DNA of 64,000 nt from Straminergon stramineum (lineage: Eukaryota; Streptophyta; Bryopsida; Hypnales; Calliergonaceae): assembly GCA_963920665.1 (NCBI GenBank), contig OY987268.1:21826501-21890500 (forward strand). Direction: 5' to 3'. A program made the translations under genes and the position numbers. The notes under the pieces are model-generated. The model made no database searches and was not told the origin of the DNA. It saw only the letters and a program-made list of their open reading frames with translations. Shown piece after piece: positions 35,404 through 48,076 of this stretch. Numbering within the stretch: position 1 is the first letter of the stretch; the number at the start of each line of letters is the position of its first letter.

Positions 35404-36790
35404 CTAGACTGGAACGCCATTGTACTTTGCCTTATTGTAAGTTTCCTCACCTTCGGACAGTGCGATCCGCTTAGCTGAGGAAAAGGGTCGAACGTACTTG
35501 CAGTGCCAATCGAATGCTCTCAATAGCCTACAAATAACGCTACAGTGAAGTTCTTCCTTGGATTTCACCGTCTTCTGAAATTCCAAGATTTTCATGCCTA
35601 CATTTTGTCGTACTTTTAACAAACAAGGTTGTCTCCTCTGGCCCTGAGTCGTGAAATAGTGATGAGTGGCTAGAAGTCTTATTGAAGAAACTCACAATGT
35701 GGAAAACCAGATGTTGTCACAGTTTTGACAACGAAGACTTCAAATCAAAATTCTCGGAGTAGTCAGGATGTGAAACTCCCATACCCGTGTGCCAGCTCAA
35801 ATTGAACACTTTGGACTGAACTCTAGTCAAACAGAACTACCGTCTACGTATTCACAATCTCATCACCTCGCATCTCAAACACAAATTCCCCTTCAGGTTC
35901 ATATTCCTCAAAATCCACCGAATATTTCGCAAGTTCCACAGCTGAAACATGCTAAACCCAGAAAAACTCCCCACGGTTGCCAAAATTATCCACCTCAATT
36001 GCGTAAACTTTTCAATAGGCACTTCCTGCCAATTGCTGGAACAAAAATGTACATCATTTTACACTCATAAGGCTCACCATCTGCAAAATGATCAATTCTA
36101 CATCAAGCGCATATCCATATGGACATCAACAAACTTTCGAGATTCCCACTTGATGATCTTCCGAGCGTTTTACAGCATTACAACCACCTGACAAGAAATC
36201 ATCCGCCAACTCAACGTGCTGTTCCACGAAAGAATACCTCTAACGGACGTAAAACATTAAACGACACAGAATCATCACTCCATCACATCCACCACCCTCA
36301 ATTCATCATCTCCAGCACGGGTTACGCCAACAGTATGACCGCTACAAACGTTAAAATAAACAAACTCCAAAGCTACTTGTATTCGAATTTCTTCAATCAA
36401 CTGGCACCTGGGCATCACAAGACAGGCCAAGTAAATACAATCCAAGACGGAACCATTGCATCAAAATGCAACCAGAACACATCCAATGACCACTTGCCAA
36501 ACAAGGCCACGAAGCATAACAATAAAATAAAAAGGCCTATATAATAACAATTTCATCGTGCACTGCATCTCGATTCCAATGCAAGGGAATGTCGCCAATG
36601 AAGGTAGGACCAACCCGAGCGAAAGGTTGTCAGGAATACGTGGAACAGAAAAGCAATCGCTCTACGGCTGTCATCGGCATTTGCGCACCTCTAACCGCAA
36701 ACCCGCCTTCCACCAGTAACTGTTGCAAAAAAACTGGAAGTCGGCTCAGGACCCACCACTGCTGCTGGACAACTGGGTGCATAGAGCGCT

Positions 36791-37611
36791 AATAACACCT
36801 AAGGGTTCGAAGTCCTGAAATGAGTTTTTTAGGATTTTAGGTAGGTTTTCACGATGTAAAATTTTATTGTAATTTATTGAAATATTTTTTGAAGGGAACA
36901 TACTATCTTTCGAGGAATACAAATTTGATTCAATTTGCTAAGCACACTAACAAAATGCTCAAGTCTGGGCGGCCAAAAAACAATGCAAAATATCAAAATT
37001 AATTTTTTAAAATTTTTTTCCTAGGAGATTATACTTAGGCCTATAGAGAGTTTTGATGTTGTAGTGATTTGAAAATTATGAAGAGTCTTGTTTTGATTCG
37101 AAGGCAATTTAGGAATCCATTGGAAAAAATTAAGTATAGGATTGCTTGCTAAAACAATCTCACCAAAAGGTCTCACATGCTTCAATTCCAGTTTAGAACT
37201 AATCCCAGTATAATTTTCAAACCACCGTCCTGTATCTACTTCTATTTTTCAAAGGGAAAAAATCAAATTGGTTATAATGAAAAAAAATTCCTAGATTTTC
37301 AACTCAATTCTTCACCATGAAGATGTAGTTCTCAAAACTATTTACAGCAAAAAAATTCAGTTAAAGAGGATTTAAAGTCTGAAAACCTGGTACAAAAATA
37401 ACAGTTCTTTTCACTTTGAACACTAATATCTTCCAATCTACTTATCTACTTGTTTCCACGAATTCTCCGATTCTGCACAAGAATTATGCAAGATCGTAAG
37501 GTTGGATACGCAGTAAAAAGTAGATTTTTTTCATTATGGCTCTTCGCAGTTTGAAATGGCAGTTTCGGACTAGTTTCTGGTGAAACAAAGGCATGAACCT
37601 TCAGGGATTAA
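36791..37611. mobile_element. TTAA-type element (family A), about 820 bp
   Basis: The right end ...AACCTTCAGGGA with TTAA at 37608-37611. The left end is degraded (ATAACACCTAAGGGTTCGAA from about 36791). The segment before the right end ('cactaatatcttccaatct', then 'ttatgcaagatcgtaaggttgg') aligns with family A copies at 1447-2035 (inverted) and 49350-49541. Confidence 0.5.
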
Positions 37612-38276
37612 GAGAGAATACCAGTGTCAGCCTCCAGAGATGGAGAGAAACGACCATGAAACGAGGCCGAGAGTGAAAATGGGACACAAAATACCGCATC
37701 AACCAATGTCTCCGACCAGGACACTCCAAATCGCCCAGACACGAACAGTTTTCAGAAAGCTCTGCATAAAACCACAGCAAAGCAAGAATCCAAGACTAAG
37801 CTCCGATACCTTTCCCTACTCACAGACTGTTAAAATCCTCGCAACGCCTAAAACGCCGACGTTAGAACAAGAAGATGCACAGACGCTCCATAAAAACAGC
37901 TCAAATCATAAACTCGGTCTCTCAGCCGCCCAACCCTCTCCAGAAGGCAAGAATCCATGGAAGCTCCTCCCACAACAGCTCTAAACTCCAAATGCCTTTC
38001 GCGCTATCACAAGTCTCGCAACGTCTTGGACGCCGAAGGTCAAACAAGACGATACCTCGCTCCATAGACGCTGGTCAAATCATAAACTAGGTCTCTCAGC
38101 CGCCCTATTCCCTCCCCAAATGGACATTCCTCCCAAAGCGATTGCATACACAATCCCCAATCTACAGTCCGACTGTGTCCATTCCTACTCTCTCACTCTC
38201 TCCTCTCAACCCTACCTTGTTCGTGCACTCAAATCCGAGTAACCAAAGCTCGCTCCTGCTCTTCATAAAGAAGATA

Positions 38277-38355
38277 AGGTATGTGCACTCAAAGTCGCCA
38301 CTTAACTTGTCCAGAAGGCATTCATTTCAAGTGGCGATTTTAAGTGCACGTACCT
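38277..38355. repeat. Short foldback: 27-nt arms, 25-nt loop
   Basis: Arms 38277-38303 and 38329-38355 are inverted repeats matching at 24 of 27 positions (start AGGTATGTGCACT, inverse AGGTACGTGCACT). Two of the three differences still allow G-U pairing in RNA. It could be a minimal MITE or a hairpin precursor. No target duplication is evident. Confidence 0.5.
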
Positions 38356-38600
38356 CATAAGTGAGTCCATCTGCACGCAAACACGCACGGAGAGGATGAT
38401 GAAGAAGAAGAGACACCTAACGTAACAGCAGCGACAAAGAGGATGGTCCGGGGCTCCATCATTTTCTACTTGCCGGCTCTTGCGAAAACAAGCCCTCCGT
38501 CCGCGCCAGTCTCTGCGAAAAACAGAGTCTCCAGCCACACACTACCTTTAACTTACTGACGCCTCTCGCCACTACTGACACCAACCCCCTCACTCTCCAA

Positions 38601-39450
38601 TCCATGGTCCATCATCCCATCATGACCATGACCATCCCCATGCAGGCATGCCCCATATGGAGCCGGCCAGTCCATCATGACTTACCTCCCGGGTGAAAAT
38701 ATCCACCAATCCTGGAGCGGGTAAGGAAATCCCATCATTAATTCCATCCGGGGGTAGAAAACTCTGACTAATCGCAACCCGGGTTAAAAAATACACCAAT
38801 AAGAGTGCGACCAGTCAGTGCAAGACTGGAAGTAAGTAAAAAGGTTTCAGTTAACATTACTGTAGCTACCTTACCTTACCTTACCTTACCTTACCTGGTT
38901 TGCTTCGGTTACCGGTTTTAACTTAACTGCAGTTAAGTTTCCATTTAAAATCCTACCAGGACTAGACTATAAGGTCACCCACTCACCCATCAGTCAGCTA
39001 TATCAAGGGTGATGGAAAAGGCCCCTTCTTGTTACGTACCCGGCAAGGAATCATGAGCGTGGCCTATCTCTCCTTCTTCTCGTAGGGTAGGTGGGTCGGT
39101 CGAAACCTCTGATGAGTTTCCTACCATGTGTGGAGTAATGGCTTTGCCGAACCTACCTCCCTTGGGTCGTGGAACCGGCCCAAGGCCCAAGACCGACCGA
39201 CCGACCGACCCAAGTAGCCAACCATTGGTTATTACTGGTGTCAGACTGGGATCCCCCTCTCCCATTTACTGCTGGGGAGCCTCTGACCCGGACCAAGGGA
39301 CGGCAATACTGGAATCGGCTCTTCTGCTTGGGACAAGGAGAGCCAAGGCGGGGGCGGCATTATCATATTAATAAGGGAGTGTATGCTCTTAAAAGCGACT
39401 GACCTTTTAAGAGCTGTGATTGCCTTTTCCGGGAAGATAAACTCTTTGAA
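38601..39450. other. GC-richer spacer with short tandem repeats
   Basis: Holds an (ACCTT)n run at about 38866-38895 and a (CCGA)n run at about 39190-39210. Frames over 39032-39402 overlap on both strands and lack motifs. No gene called. Confidence 0.4.
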
Positions 39451-40223
39451 ATAATTTTCAGTGAATTTTCGTAGGAAGGAAAAATGGAATTGGCATCGAA
39501 CCGAAGTCGTTTCGTATTTTTTGGACCTTTGTGGAATTAGTTACGAATTTATGAAGTTGAAAAAGTGGCAGTATTATATTAGTTCATTTTTGTGGGGTGC
39601 ATGTTTGTAGGGGCCCATAGTCTTTGGGGCAATTTTTAACTCTAGATGGAAGGACGGGCCTATGACCATTGATTTCAAGCCTCACTATCCATCACTCTGT
39701 TGCTACCATTTGGCAATTAAATATCAATGAAAATTTTCATATTTATTTTTTAGAGATGAGTTCGGATGTTTGTTGCAAGTTGTAAAGTGTTAAAAATAAA
39801 TAAAAATTAGGGGGGGGGATTTGATATTATTGTGAATTTTTTTTAATGAAGAAAAGTCATATCTATAGAAATATACTCAAAAACTCTGAAAATTTCACCA
39901 TACATGTATATTATAGTGTATAATATCATGGTATAAATCAAAGTTATTGTGTCACTCTCAAATTAGAAAATTAGCAAACAATGTTTATAGGCCCAAAGTT
40001 CATATAGCTATAAAATATTGAAATTTACGTATTTTTCAAATTTTTCAATCGGATATAAACTTCACTTGATTACATCCATTTCATTAGTTGCACTCAAATT
40101 CAAAAAATATCATTTTTATGGCTAAAATTTACATGAAGAGTAAGTAACAAGAAATGTGATCCAAAATACACTACAAATGTAATCTATGAATTAAACATTC
40201 TCTTCTCTAGAAAAGTCAATAGA
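39451..40223. other. AT-rich intergenic DNA
   Basis: The 39470-39560 segment is a diverged copy of the dispersed repeat at about 1225-1345. Otherwise nothing is seen. Confidence 0.4.
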
Positions 40224-40435
40224 TGTAGAACCTCCCTTAGTGCATGGTGTTGGGACTAGGCACTAAAGACAAGTTTTTGCATTTAGAGAAGGCATAGGGC
40301 CACTTGTCTTTTTTATCTTGAAGCTTGTGCCACATGTCTTTTCATCTTCAATCATAAGTATGGGCCACCTACTCTTTACAAACTCTCTTAATGCATATTA
40401 TATACCAAGGGAGGGCACACTAAGAGAGGTTCTAC
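40224..40435. mobile_element. MITE with 18-bp terminal inverted repeats
   Basis: Starts GTAGAACCTCCCTTAGTG and ends, inverted, GTAGAACCTCTCTTAGTG (17 of 18 identical). It is 212 bp long with no open frame. I could not identify a convincing target duplication, so the superfamily is not assigned. Confidence 0.6.
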
Positions 40436-43136
40436 TTGTAGTAACATAATGAGGGAATTTGTAGTACTATTCATTGAAAATGTATACAAACAACTTTCAA
40501 AAATAATTTGGATGAAAAAATAGTTCTTCTCCATTCTACAATCTCAAGTGAAGTCATCCATTGGACACTTAGTGTCCAAGGCATCCTTCTAGGGATAATT
40601 CATATTTTGAAACCTCTCATTTGAGACAAAACTATGACCATGTAAGCTTAATTGAAGTTCAAAATGTGCTAAGGTAGAATGTCCTTAAATCATTCAGGCT
40701 CTAAAAGCTTCCTCCAATGCAAAGGTGCATTTGGCTTTTCTCATTGCATTAGCAACATGCAATACAAATAGTATACATTTCAAGAGGTGGATCATACTTT
40801 TAGTGACCACAAAAATTCAATTACAAAAGTTCATAATGAAGTCCATGAAGTTTTCCTAAAAACATGAAATGACTTGGGTTAGATGTCAATTCCATTTTGA
40901 TTTTAAGTAAAATTCAATGAAAAATAATCCAAGAAGTCTAACCACCCAAAATGAATTTTTAATCCTTAAATAGGCACTTCATGAACTTCACACCTTATGT
41001 GGTTCCTATTTCAAAATGATTATTTATTTTTATATTTCTTAGAAATGATATCATAAGTCTTAGATTTTTTGAGAAAAATTGAAATTATCTTGAGTTTTGG
41101 AAGGAAAAGTGAAAAATATTTATATTAAATATAATATATGTATAATCCTTTAAAGACCAAGGGTGGTCGAAATTCCTACAATTGTGGACAATGTAATATA
41201 AGAATAATTTAAATGATAAATTTTGAATGTAAAATTTTTTAGTTGTAATATGTAATATACAGATCATGTTTGTATAGTTGGATCTACCACACCACTTATC
41301 CAATAATTATAAATAAAAAATATAACCAAAATTTAGAAATTCTTTATAAATTTCATTGTTGATTGAATAAAAGTAATTTTCAAAAGAATTTCTTTCCTTT
41401 AGGTTCAAGTGTAGGTTCTAATTTTGGTGATTTTTCAAAAAAATTGTTTTAGGTGACAACCAATATATTGTACTTCAACTTGTTGGAAGACCATTTTGGT
41501 AGAAGAATCATGTGAAAGCTTACGTAGAGTTATTAGAACAATGGAAAGAATAGTGGAAAAAGATCATAACATTGTTGAACCCAAAGTTGAAGTTGTCCCC
41601 TATGCAATGCTAGTACATAAAGAGTGTTCTTGTCAAAGTGCCGCCATAATTTAGGAAGTTTGCTTTTCATTCAAGAGTTTTGTTAAAGGCAGCATATAAG
41701 TATTTGGAAATGATTGTTGGACAATTTCTTGAAAAGAAAAGAAAAATTGTACTTGCATTACATAAAAGTTACAATCATGAAGTGGAGAAGCCCAATAAGC
41801 AATATTGGTGTCACAACATTTTTAGTACACAAAAAATAATATTGTTTTTTGTAAGGACTCCATCAACTACAAACTATGGGGCAATTTTTTAGTTTAGCCC
41901 CCCCTTCTAATGAAGATGAGATAAAGTTCAAATCAAAGAAACCTAACTACTTGTACATTACAAGCAATAGATCAATGCAAAGACTAGTAATGTACTAATA
42001 ATTAGATCTTCTTTACTAGTCTTTGCATTAATTAAAATACCGTCTAATCTCAATGTGCAAAAACTAGTAAGGGAGAGGGTATTCAAATTGTTTGAAACCT
42101 ATCTTTTTGTCAATTAAATCTCCTAACTCTTTAATACATTAAGTTAGAGAAAATACAAACCTTGTGGATGAAAAAACAATGTGGTATAGGATTTTTAAAT
42201 TTGACTATTCCTAAAATATGTTTAGAAATCCATTTTCAAAAATGGATGTATTTTTGAACCCTAAACCATTGACTATTGTATTTTTTATATTTAATATTAC
42301 CTTTGTAACTTAGCCTTTGAATATTGGTAAAAGAAACCATCGTATTTGTACCCTCAATAATCAAGAAAAGGATGGCATTTTCAAATACTAAGTCAATGTA
42401 TATAAGTTTGGATGAATAAATGATGCTTTATCTGTGATCTACATATATTCATTAAGTAGTTTGAATATGAGACATGTTTCCTCTAGACAATGGTAGTGTT
42501 GCAAATGTGCATGATATTCCAAATTGTCAATGAAGAGAGGTTTAGATTAAACAAGTCCAAGACAATGTAGAACCTAAACAAATCACTATAAAGATTTATG
42601 GAATAGAATTTCAACTCTTGATCTTTCTTCTTCTATGTAGTTCCGACCTATTGCCACCAAAGATTGTATTTGAAGAAAAGTTATAGATATTCAAGAAATG
42701 GCCCCCTTCTCCAAAGTGTCTTCTAACATTCTTTAACTTCAAGGCAAAGGATCAGCTTTGTTTTCCATGAATCAAGACTCCTTTCACTAGAAAATCTTTG
42801 CATGGAAACTTGCGAATAAATTGTGTGCCATTGTAACATGAATTTTTTTTGTTACACTATTGATGTAGAAGGACTCCTTCCCTATTCAAGAATTTTATAT
42901 TAGGAGATGTGGAAACTCAAGAACGGTACACCTTCTCTAGAAAATTGGGAAAAGATATAATTTTTTAAATTCATAATATAAAGAAAGAAGGAAAGAGGAA
43001 AGAAAAGAAAAGAAAAAGAATCACACTGTTTCTAAGAAAAGAAAAAGAAAAAGAAAGAAAGTAGAGAAGGTTTAGATGGTCTAAAGTAGGAGCCCCCATG
43101 CGTACTATGTATCTATTTGTCTCACTTTTTGGCCAC
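40436..43136. other. AT-rich spacer; few repeats
   Basis: A diverged end of a TTAA-type element is visible near 41135-41155 (ATCCTTTAAAGACCAAGG). A perfect 17-bp inverted repeat pair lies at 41974-41990 and 42013-42029. A (GAAA)n purine tract lies at about 42977-43068. The frame at 41680-41892 (+) is unrecognised. No gene called. Confidence 0.45.
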
Positions 43137-43380
43137 TATTCCTTCCATCCCACTAAAAACCTTTGAACTAGACATAGTGCATGTACCACTAAACCATTCC
43201 ATTCATTGATTTTGATTATTGAGCAAGTGATGTGGAATCCAAATCGAATTCCGTTCAATCAATCAATTCCAAAAATTCCACATCACTTGCTCAATCTTAA
43301 AAATCAATAAATGGAGCGTTTTTAATGGTACATGCATTATTTATGATTCAAAGTTTTTTAGTGGGATAGAGGGAATTGTA
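43137..43380. mobile_element. Foldback MITE, about 240 bp
   Basis: Two arms of about 100 bp form a long imperfect hairpin. The outer ends are TTCCTTCCATCCCACTAAAA and, inverted, TTCCCTCTATCCCACTAAAA. The inner arms share 'attgagcaagtgatgtggaa'. The outer sequence resembles the CTCCCTC..TCCCA ends of Stowaway (Tc1/mariner) MITEs. The left copy has TA before it; the right flank is less clear. Confidence 0.65.
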
Positions 43381-44558
43381 TGAGTGGAATACATTTGAAA
43401 CTTTGAAAATGTACATCAAGCACACATATTGGCAAAAACAAGATGGCTTCTAAATTGTGGCAAAAGGTAGGGTGCTCTAGAATTGCCCCTACTCTAAAAG
43501 CAACCACTATCACAAGGTACATTGTGCTTTCTTTGATGTACCAATAGCTTAAGAGACACAGTTAAAAAAAAGGGGACACAAATGCAAACATGTATTGTTG
43601 CAATGCTTAGTTATCGGCATAGCATCCAGGATGCTCTTAAAAGGTCAAGAGCATACTATTGTAAGTGGGATCACCTACTATAGTCCTACATTATAGCAAC
43701 TTCACTGCATCAAGGTAGAAAGGAATGTAAAATGGCTTGCATAGAGTGGCGTTGCGGGACACTTGTTGTTCTGTCTCCACTTCTTCCAAAATTGCCGTAG
43801 TGCAATCTTCACCCCTCGGCAACACTTTATCCAACTTGTTTTACATCATCAATGATATAATGAAAGAGAATGATTCCTCCATGGTGAAGAGGTTGAGTAG
43901 TTATGTGAGCTCTCTTGTGGACTCAAAAGACCTCAAAAATACACTAGATGGAGCATTATAGCATCTCTCCTCAAAGAGCAAAAAGTGATAACGGTGATGC
44001 GGTAGAGCCCAAAAGTGCCCACCTTGCCACTACAGTGGCCACCACGTCTGCCTTCTAGTTTGCGGTAGAGGCTGCTCTTACCATCATATTTGACCCCACA
44101 AAGTGACAAATTGAATGTCCTCTACTCAAGTTTCAGTTGTTCACCATGGCAACCTTGTAATCAGTAATCAAGGGATGGGTAACCTTCTTTTTCTTTTTCT
44201 TTTTGACACAAGCATGTTGAAGAACACACTACAAGGGTTTCTGTCAGGGAGAAAGGCTGATTTCATGCCATGGGTAACTTATTATCAATGCAGACAGAAG
44301 AAGAATCTCCTTGTTGCTGCATTTTGAAGCATTTCTGCCTGCCTGCCTTGCCCTCCATTTCATCCATGGCAACGCACATCCATGATGACCATCCATAACC
44401 AACCATCGTTTCTAATCAAGAACTGGACAAAGGGAACAGTTAGAGAATCTGGGACTCCCCATAGGGATGGAGAAAAACCACTCGACTCACTTTAAATGGA
44501 GCATCTTGACAAAGCAATGGAATCCAAGCACAAACATGAAAAAAAAAAAATAGAGTTT
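43381..44558. other. Intergenic with an unrecognised open frame
   Basis: A 74-codon frame at 43737-43961 (+), which includes SPLGNTLSNLFYIINDIMKE and SMVKRLSSYVSSLVDSKDLK, is amphipathic and protein-like but matches no family I know. Sequence around it is mildly GC-richer. Possibly an exon or a decayed gene. Confidence 0.3.
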
Positions 44559-45219
44559 TTAACCCCTAAATGCCCAAGGCCTGTTTTGAGTTTTTCGGTA
44601 TTTGCTCTCAATTGAAGAAAATGTCAACATTTTGATAAGTTGTATTAGTTTTTTAGAATTTGTAACCATACAAATTCAAATTAGACATGTTAGAGATCAC
44701 ATAGGAAAAGAAAACACAACCATATTACTTATGGAGTGAAAGATTATAAGATGTTTTGACCATGAGGGTGTTAAAACTGCAAAAGTGATGTGAAGCCTTT
44801 CAATCCTCTTTTCACAAGTCAAATCTATGAAGTTGGTGTTTAAAAAAAAACATGAGATTAAGGGGCCTAACATGCATAACCCCAATCAATTTATGGCTTC
44901 TCAAAAATCTACTCTATAATTTTTTTAAATGAATTTTGAATGTGATTATTTCTCCAAGATCTAGTGTATTTGAGGCTCCTTTTCAAGAGCCCTCAACACT
45001 ATGGAAAGTCAAGATTGCAATGGATACCTTTGCACAAAATCTTAAATAGAAAAATCAATATCATTCATTTTCAAAATCGGATTTTTGATGCTAAAACTAG
45101 ACTTCAAAGAGAACTACCCAAAAATACAAACTACTAAAAATAGCATATTGGTTAGGTTTTATTTAACTCCAAAATTTTGCAAACACCAGATTTTAGTGCC
45201 TCGGGCATTTAGGGGTTAA
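44559..45219. mobile_element. TTAA-flanked non-autonomous element (family C), 661 bp
   Basis: TTAA at 44559-44562 and 45216-45219. Left end CCCCTAAATGCCCAAGGCC; right end inverted CCCCTAAATGCCCGAGGC, with only one difference in the first eighteen bases. Paralogue of 34265-34919. One of the best preserved copies here. Confidence 0.8.
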
Positions 45220-45261
45220 AGAGGATACAAATATGGATGGTTCACTACTAGCACAATGGGA

Positions 45262-46212
45262 TTATCCCCTATAGGTTTTTGACTAAATTTTCACCAAAAA
45301 TGCTCCAAAAATGCCATTTCTGGTACAAGTACCAAATTTTAGAAGAAAAACATTTTTGGACACATGTATCCATAGCATCTTGTTGTATGCTCTTGGTTTG
45401 AGAAGATGTCAGAAAAAATTTAGAAATTTCTAATATTTTAGAGATTTGCAAGATATTAGCATTTAAAGTGGCTAAAATCCTTTTTGGGGCCTTGCGAAAA
45501 AAATGGGCAGTTGCACTTCACAAGGTCACATTTGTATGAAAAAATGTCCAAAATGGTGGTGCTTCTTTGAATTCATTGTTCAAGGCAAGTTGGATACATG
45601 CTTGAAAATTTTCAAATCATTTGGAATTGAACAACATATAGAAAAAAAAATAGTAAGTAGAAAGAAGTACAAAATGATTCAAAATATAGAATTGTTCATA
45701 TTTTAGTGATGGAATTGAAAAATGCCAATCCCAATGTTGTAGTGTTGTATTAAACGATCTACATCCTATGATTTTATTTTTTCCAAAACATATTGAAAAT
45801 TGTGTTAAATACAGGACTTCAAAGTTTATTTTAGAGTAGAGGATCCATAACCACCTGCAAACTAAAACTCCTCATAACTTTCATCTCACTAATCAAAATG
45901 GAATGATTCAAAGCTTTCCAAATACTTATAAATATTGAAAAGAAATTTCAAATTTTTGTTTATGAAAAGAAATTTTTTTTAAGAATTTTTTTGAGTTGCC
46001 CAGGCTACCCGATGAATAATAAAAATTTCATACAATACTAGAATTTTTTAACCATGAGATCAAAAGTTATGAAAATTGTTGCACCTTAAAGCTACTCTTC
46101 GGGCACAAGTTGTGTGAAAATTTCCAAGAAAAAAATTTAAAAAATTGTTTGTAGTAAGCTACCCCAAATTGTTATGTTACCAAAAAAATGTCATTTGGTC
46201 TTTAGGGGGGAA
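45262..46212. mobile_element. TTAA-type element (family B), decayed ends
   Basis: The interior aligns with 2254-3185 and 48249-49181 from 'caccaaaaatgctccaaaaatg' to 'ccaaaaaaatgtcatttggtc'. The left boundary is TTAT followed by CCCCTATAGG. The right end is TTTAGGGG but the TTAA has decayed to AAAT-type sequence. It lies a few tens of bases from the preceding family C copy. Confidence 0.6.
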
Positions 46213-46245
46213 ATGGGATAATTAGTACAATGGGATTAATAGACA

Positions 46246-46471
46246 TGAACCCCAGAAGGATGGGTTGGTCACCATGGAAGTCAGCCTTTTTTGTATAGTG
46301 TGGATCATGTGCTTAAAAACACCTAAGAGCACTCATTGGATGTCAAACTATTTTGCAAGACTTTTCCTTTTCACACAAAATTCCAATGATGAATATGTGC
46401 ACTTATGTCCTACATAAAAGGATTATCTACCATCCATCATACACTTATTTACGACGTCCTTTCAAAGTTAA
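46246..46471. mobile_element. TTAA-type element (family D), about 226 bp, decayed
   Basis: The right boundary TTAA at 46468-46471 follows GACGTCCTTTCAAAG. The left boundary has decayed to TGAA-CCCCAGAAGG. The 'gggttggtcaccatggaag' block and the 'cattggatgtcaaacta' segment match 60829-61059 and 5206-5435. Confidence 0.5.
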
Positions 46472-47278
46472 AGGAGATTAATCCCTCAACATTCCAATAT
46501 TCATATTCAAGATGATGAATTGAGAGTCCTTCAAGCTGATGTTGTGTCCAAATATCTTCTTCTTCATTCAAAGCATTTCTTGAATCTTAAAAAGAATCTT
46601 TCTTCTTAAGATCAACTTGATGATATAGACATACAGAATCAATTTGTACAAAGATGAAAGCAAAAATGTGCAAAAGCCCAGCTTGGAAAGGATTCAAACA
46701 TTGATTGAGGGTAGTCTGCAAGTGTCACATAAATCCGATACTCTAAAATAAATTAGTTGCACCTAAAATCACCCCAATAAGTTAATATGGTACTTGAGTG
46801 TAGTTTCTACAATCAAACTATTTAATAAGTTTTTTGTGGGGCCTTTCTTCAGGGACAGGTGTTACAATACTTAACCCCATGTGCATCAGGGTGGACGTTG
46901 TTGGGACTCTAAGAAAATAGAAATTTGGAATACCAAGTTCATCAAATATCATAATCTCAAAATCTGCATGGTCAATCCTCTTACAAATTGCAGATTCGTA
47001 CTCATCAGTAAGCTGGCTTCAAATCTCAACCACGAAAACTTCAGTGACCTAATAGCCTCTCAAATAATTCTGGATTTTCAAGATCCACCAAAAAAAAAGT
47101 TCCCCACTTATGCTGTTCTCTCTGTGACACTCATGGGGTAAGCCTCAGTCCAAACTCCCTGTCCACCAATGATCGGTGAACTTCACCGTCCCCACTCCAC
47201 GATGGAAGCCCACCCTGATAAGAAAACCTGAAGATTCATCAAAGTCTATCATGCAGAAAGGCTGATTTCGTCAAGCCT
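46472..47278. other. Intergenic, no gene seen
   Basis: An 86-codon frame at 46881-47141 (+) shows no recognisable motif. Nothing else is identified. Confidence 0.4.
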
Positions 47279-47531
47279 TTAACCCCTCAAGGCCCAAGCA
47301 GCTTCTGTACTTTTCCACAAGTTTGAACTTTGATTGGCAGTATGCATTGTACATCAAGCTTATTACACGATGTCAATTGTACTTTTGAACTTCCCTATTC
47401 AACATGAACATCAGAATATGAAATTCACTTAGATATATACTTTTTGAGAATGTAGGAAAATCAAGTTACAACTTTGACCTGTTGAACACGTCAGAGGCTT
47501 AAAACAAGCTCCTTGGGCCTTGAGGGGTTAA
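47279..47531. mobile_element. TTAA-flanked MITE with near-perfect ends, 253 bp
   Basis: TTAA at 47279-47282 and 47528-47531. The left end CCCCTCAAGGCCCAAG is matched exactly by the inverted right end for 16 bp; then one mismatch, then AGCTT on both sides. No open frame. The high similarity of the ends makes this the youngest-looking TTAA-type copy in the window. Confidence 0.85.
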
Positions 47532-48070
47532 CTTAACTTAACTTAAGTTTGCCAGCTACAGACAACGGAATTGGGACGGGGAGTTGGGGACCGGGACTCC
47601 CACTGGACCCCGGGTTGTTTGTAACTTACTATATGAACTGGGATGAGACTAGGTTGGCATGTGCCCATCAGTGCCCATATAACTTATTGTGAACCCTCCT
47701 GTTGCCCAAATGCTCCAGGCAGGGCCTGCAAAGGTGGCCCATTAATTTTCCAGACTTACTACTTGCTTTTCCATTTCCATTTATGAGTGATGCATGGACA
47801 GTTGAGGAGTCAGCACAAGCAAGCAACATCTTGCAACTGAAGAACAATTTTCAATACCTTACCCTACCTTATTGAAAGAAAGATTGGCGAGGGTGCATGG
47901 AAGTAAGTTAAAATGCAGGAGAGCATGTTCATTGGGGAGGGGGATTCCCACGCATCACACATCGGCCACGGAGGATGGACCCCCTGGCTGTTGCCCTATC
48001 CAAGGGCTAATGTAAGAAAAAAAAAATTGCCCCTAGTTTGTGCCTTGTCAATTTTTAAAAAATCTCTTCA
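47532..48070. other. Spacer, no gene seen
   Basis: A (TTAAC)n run directly after the element at 47528 ('ttaacttaacttaact'). A short frame at 47913-48110 (+) is unrecognised. Confidence 0.4.
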
Positions 48071-48076
48071 CTTAAT

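Larger units (their letters stand above)
35404..38600. other. GC-richer block with unrecognised open frames
   Basis: Composition is higher than in the surrounding spacers except at 36790-37611, which is a TTAA-type insertion. Open frames exist on both strands: 35404-35622 (-) of 72 codons; 35789-36070, 36119-36544 and 37580-37984 (+) of up to 141 codons, rich in His, Asn, Thr and Pro. None shows a domain I recognise. Plus-strand frames rich in these residues often arise opposite a coding or transcribed minus strand. This may be a transcribed locus, an exon-poor gene or a decayed gene; I cannot decide. Confidence 0.35.
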
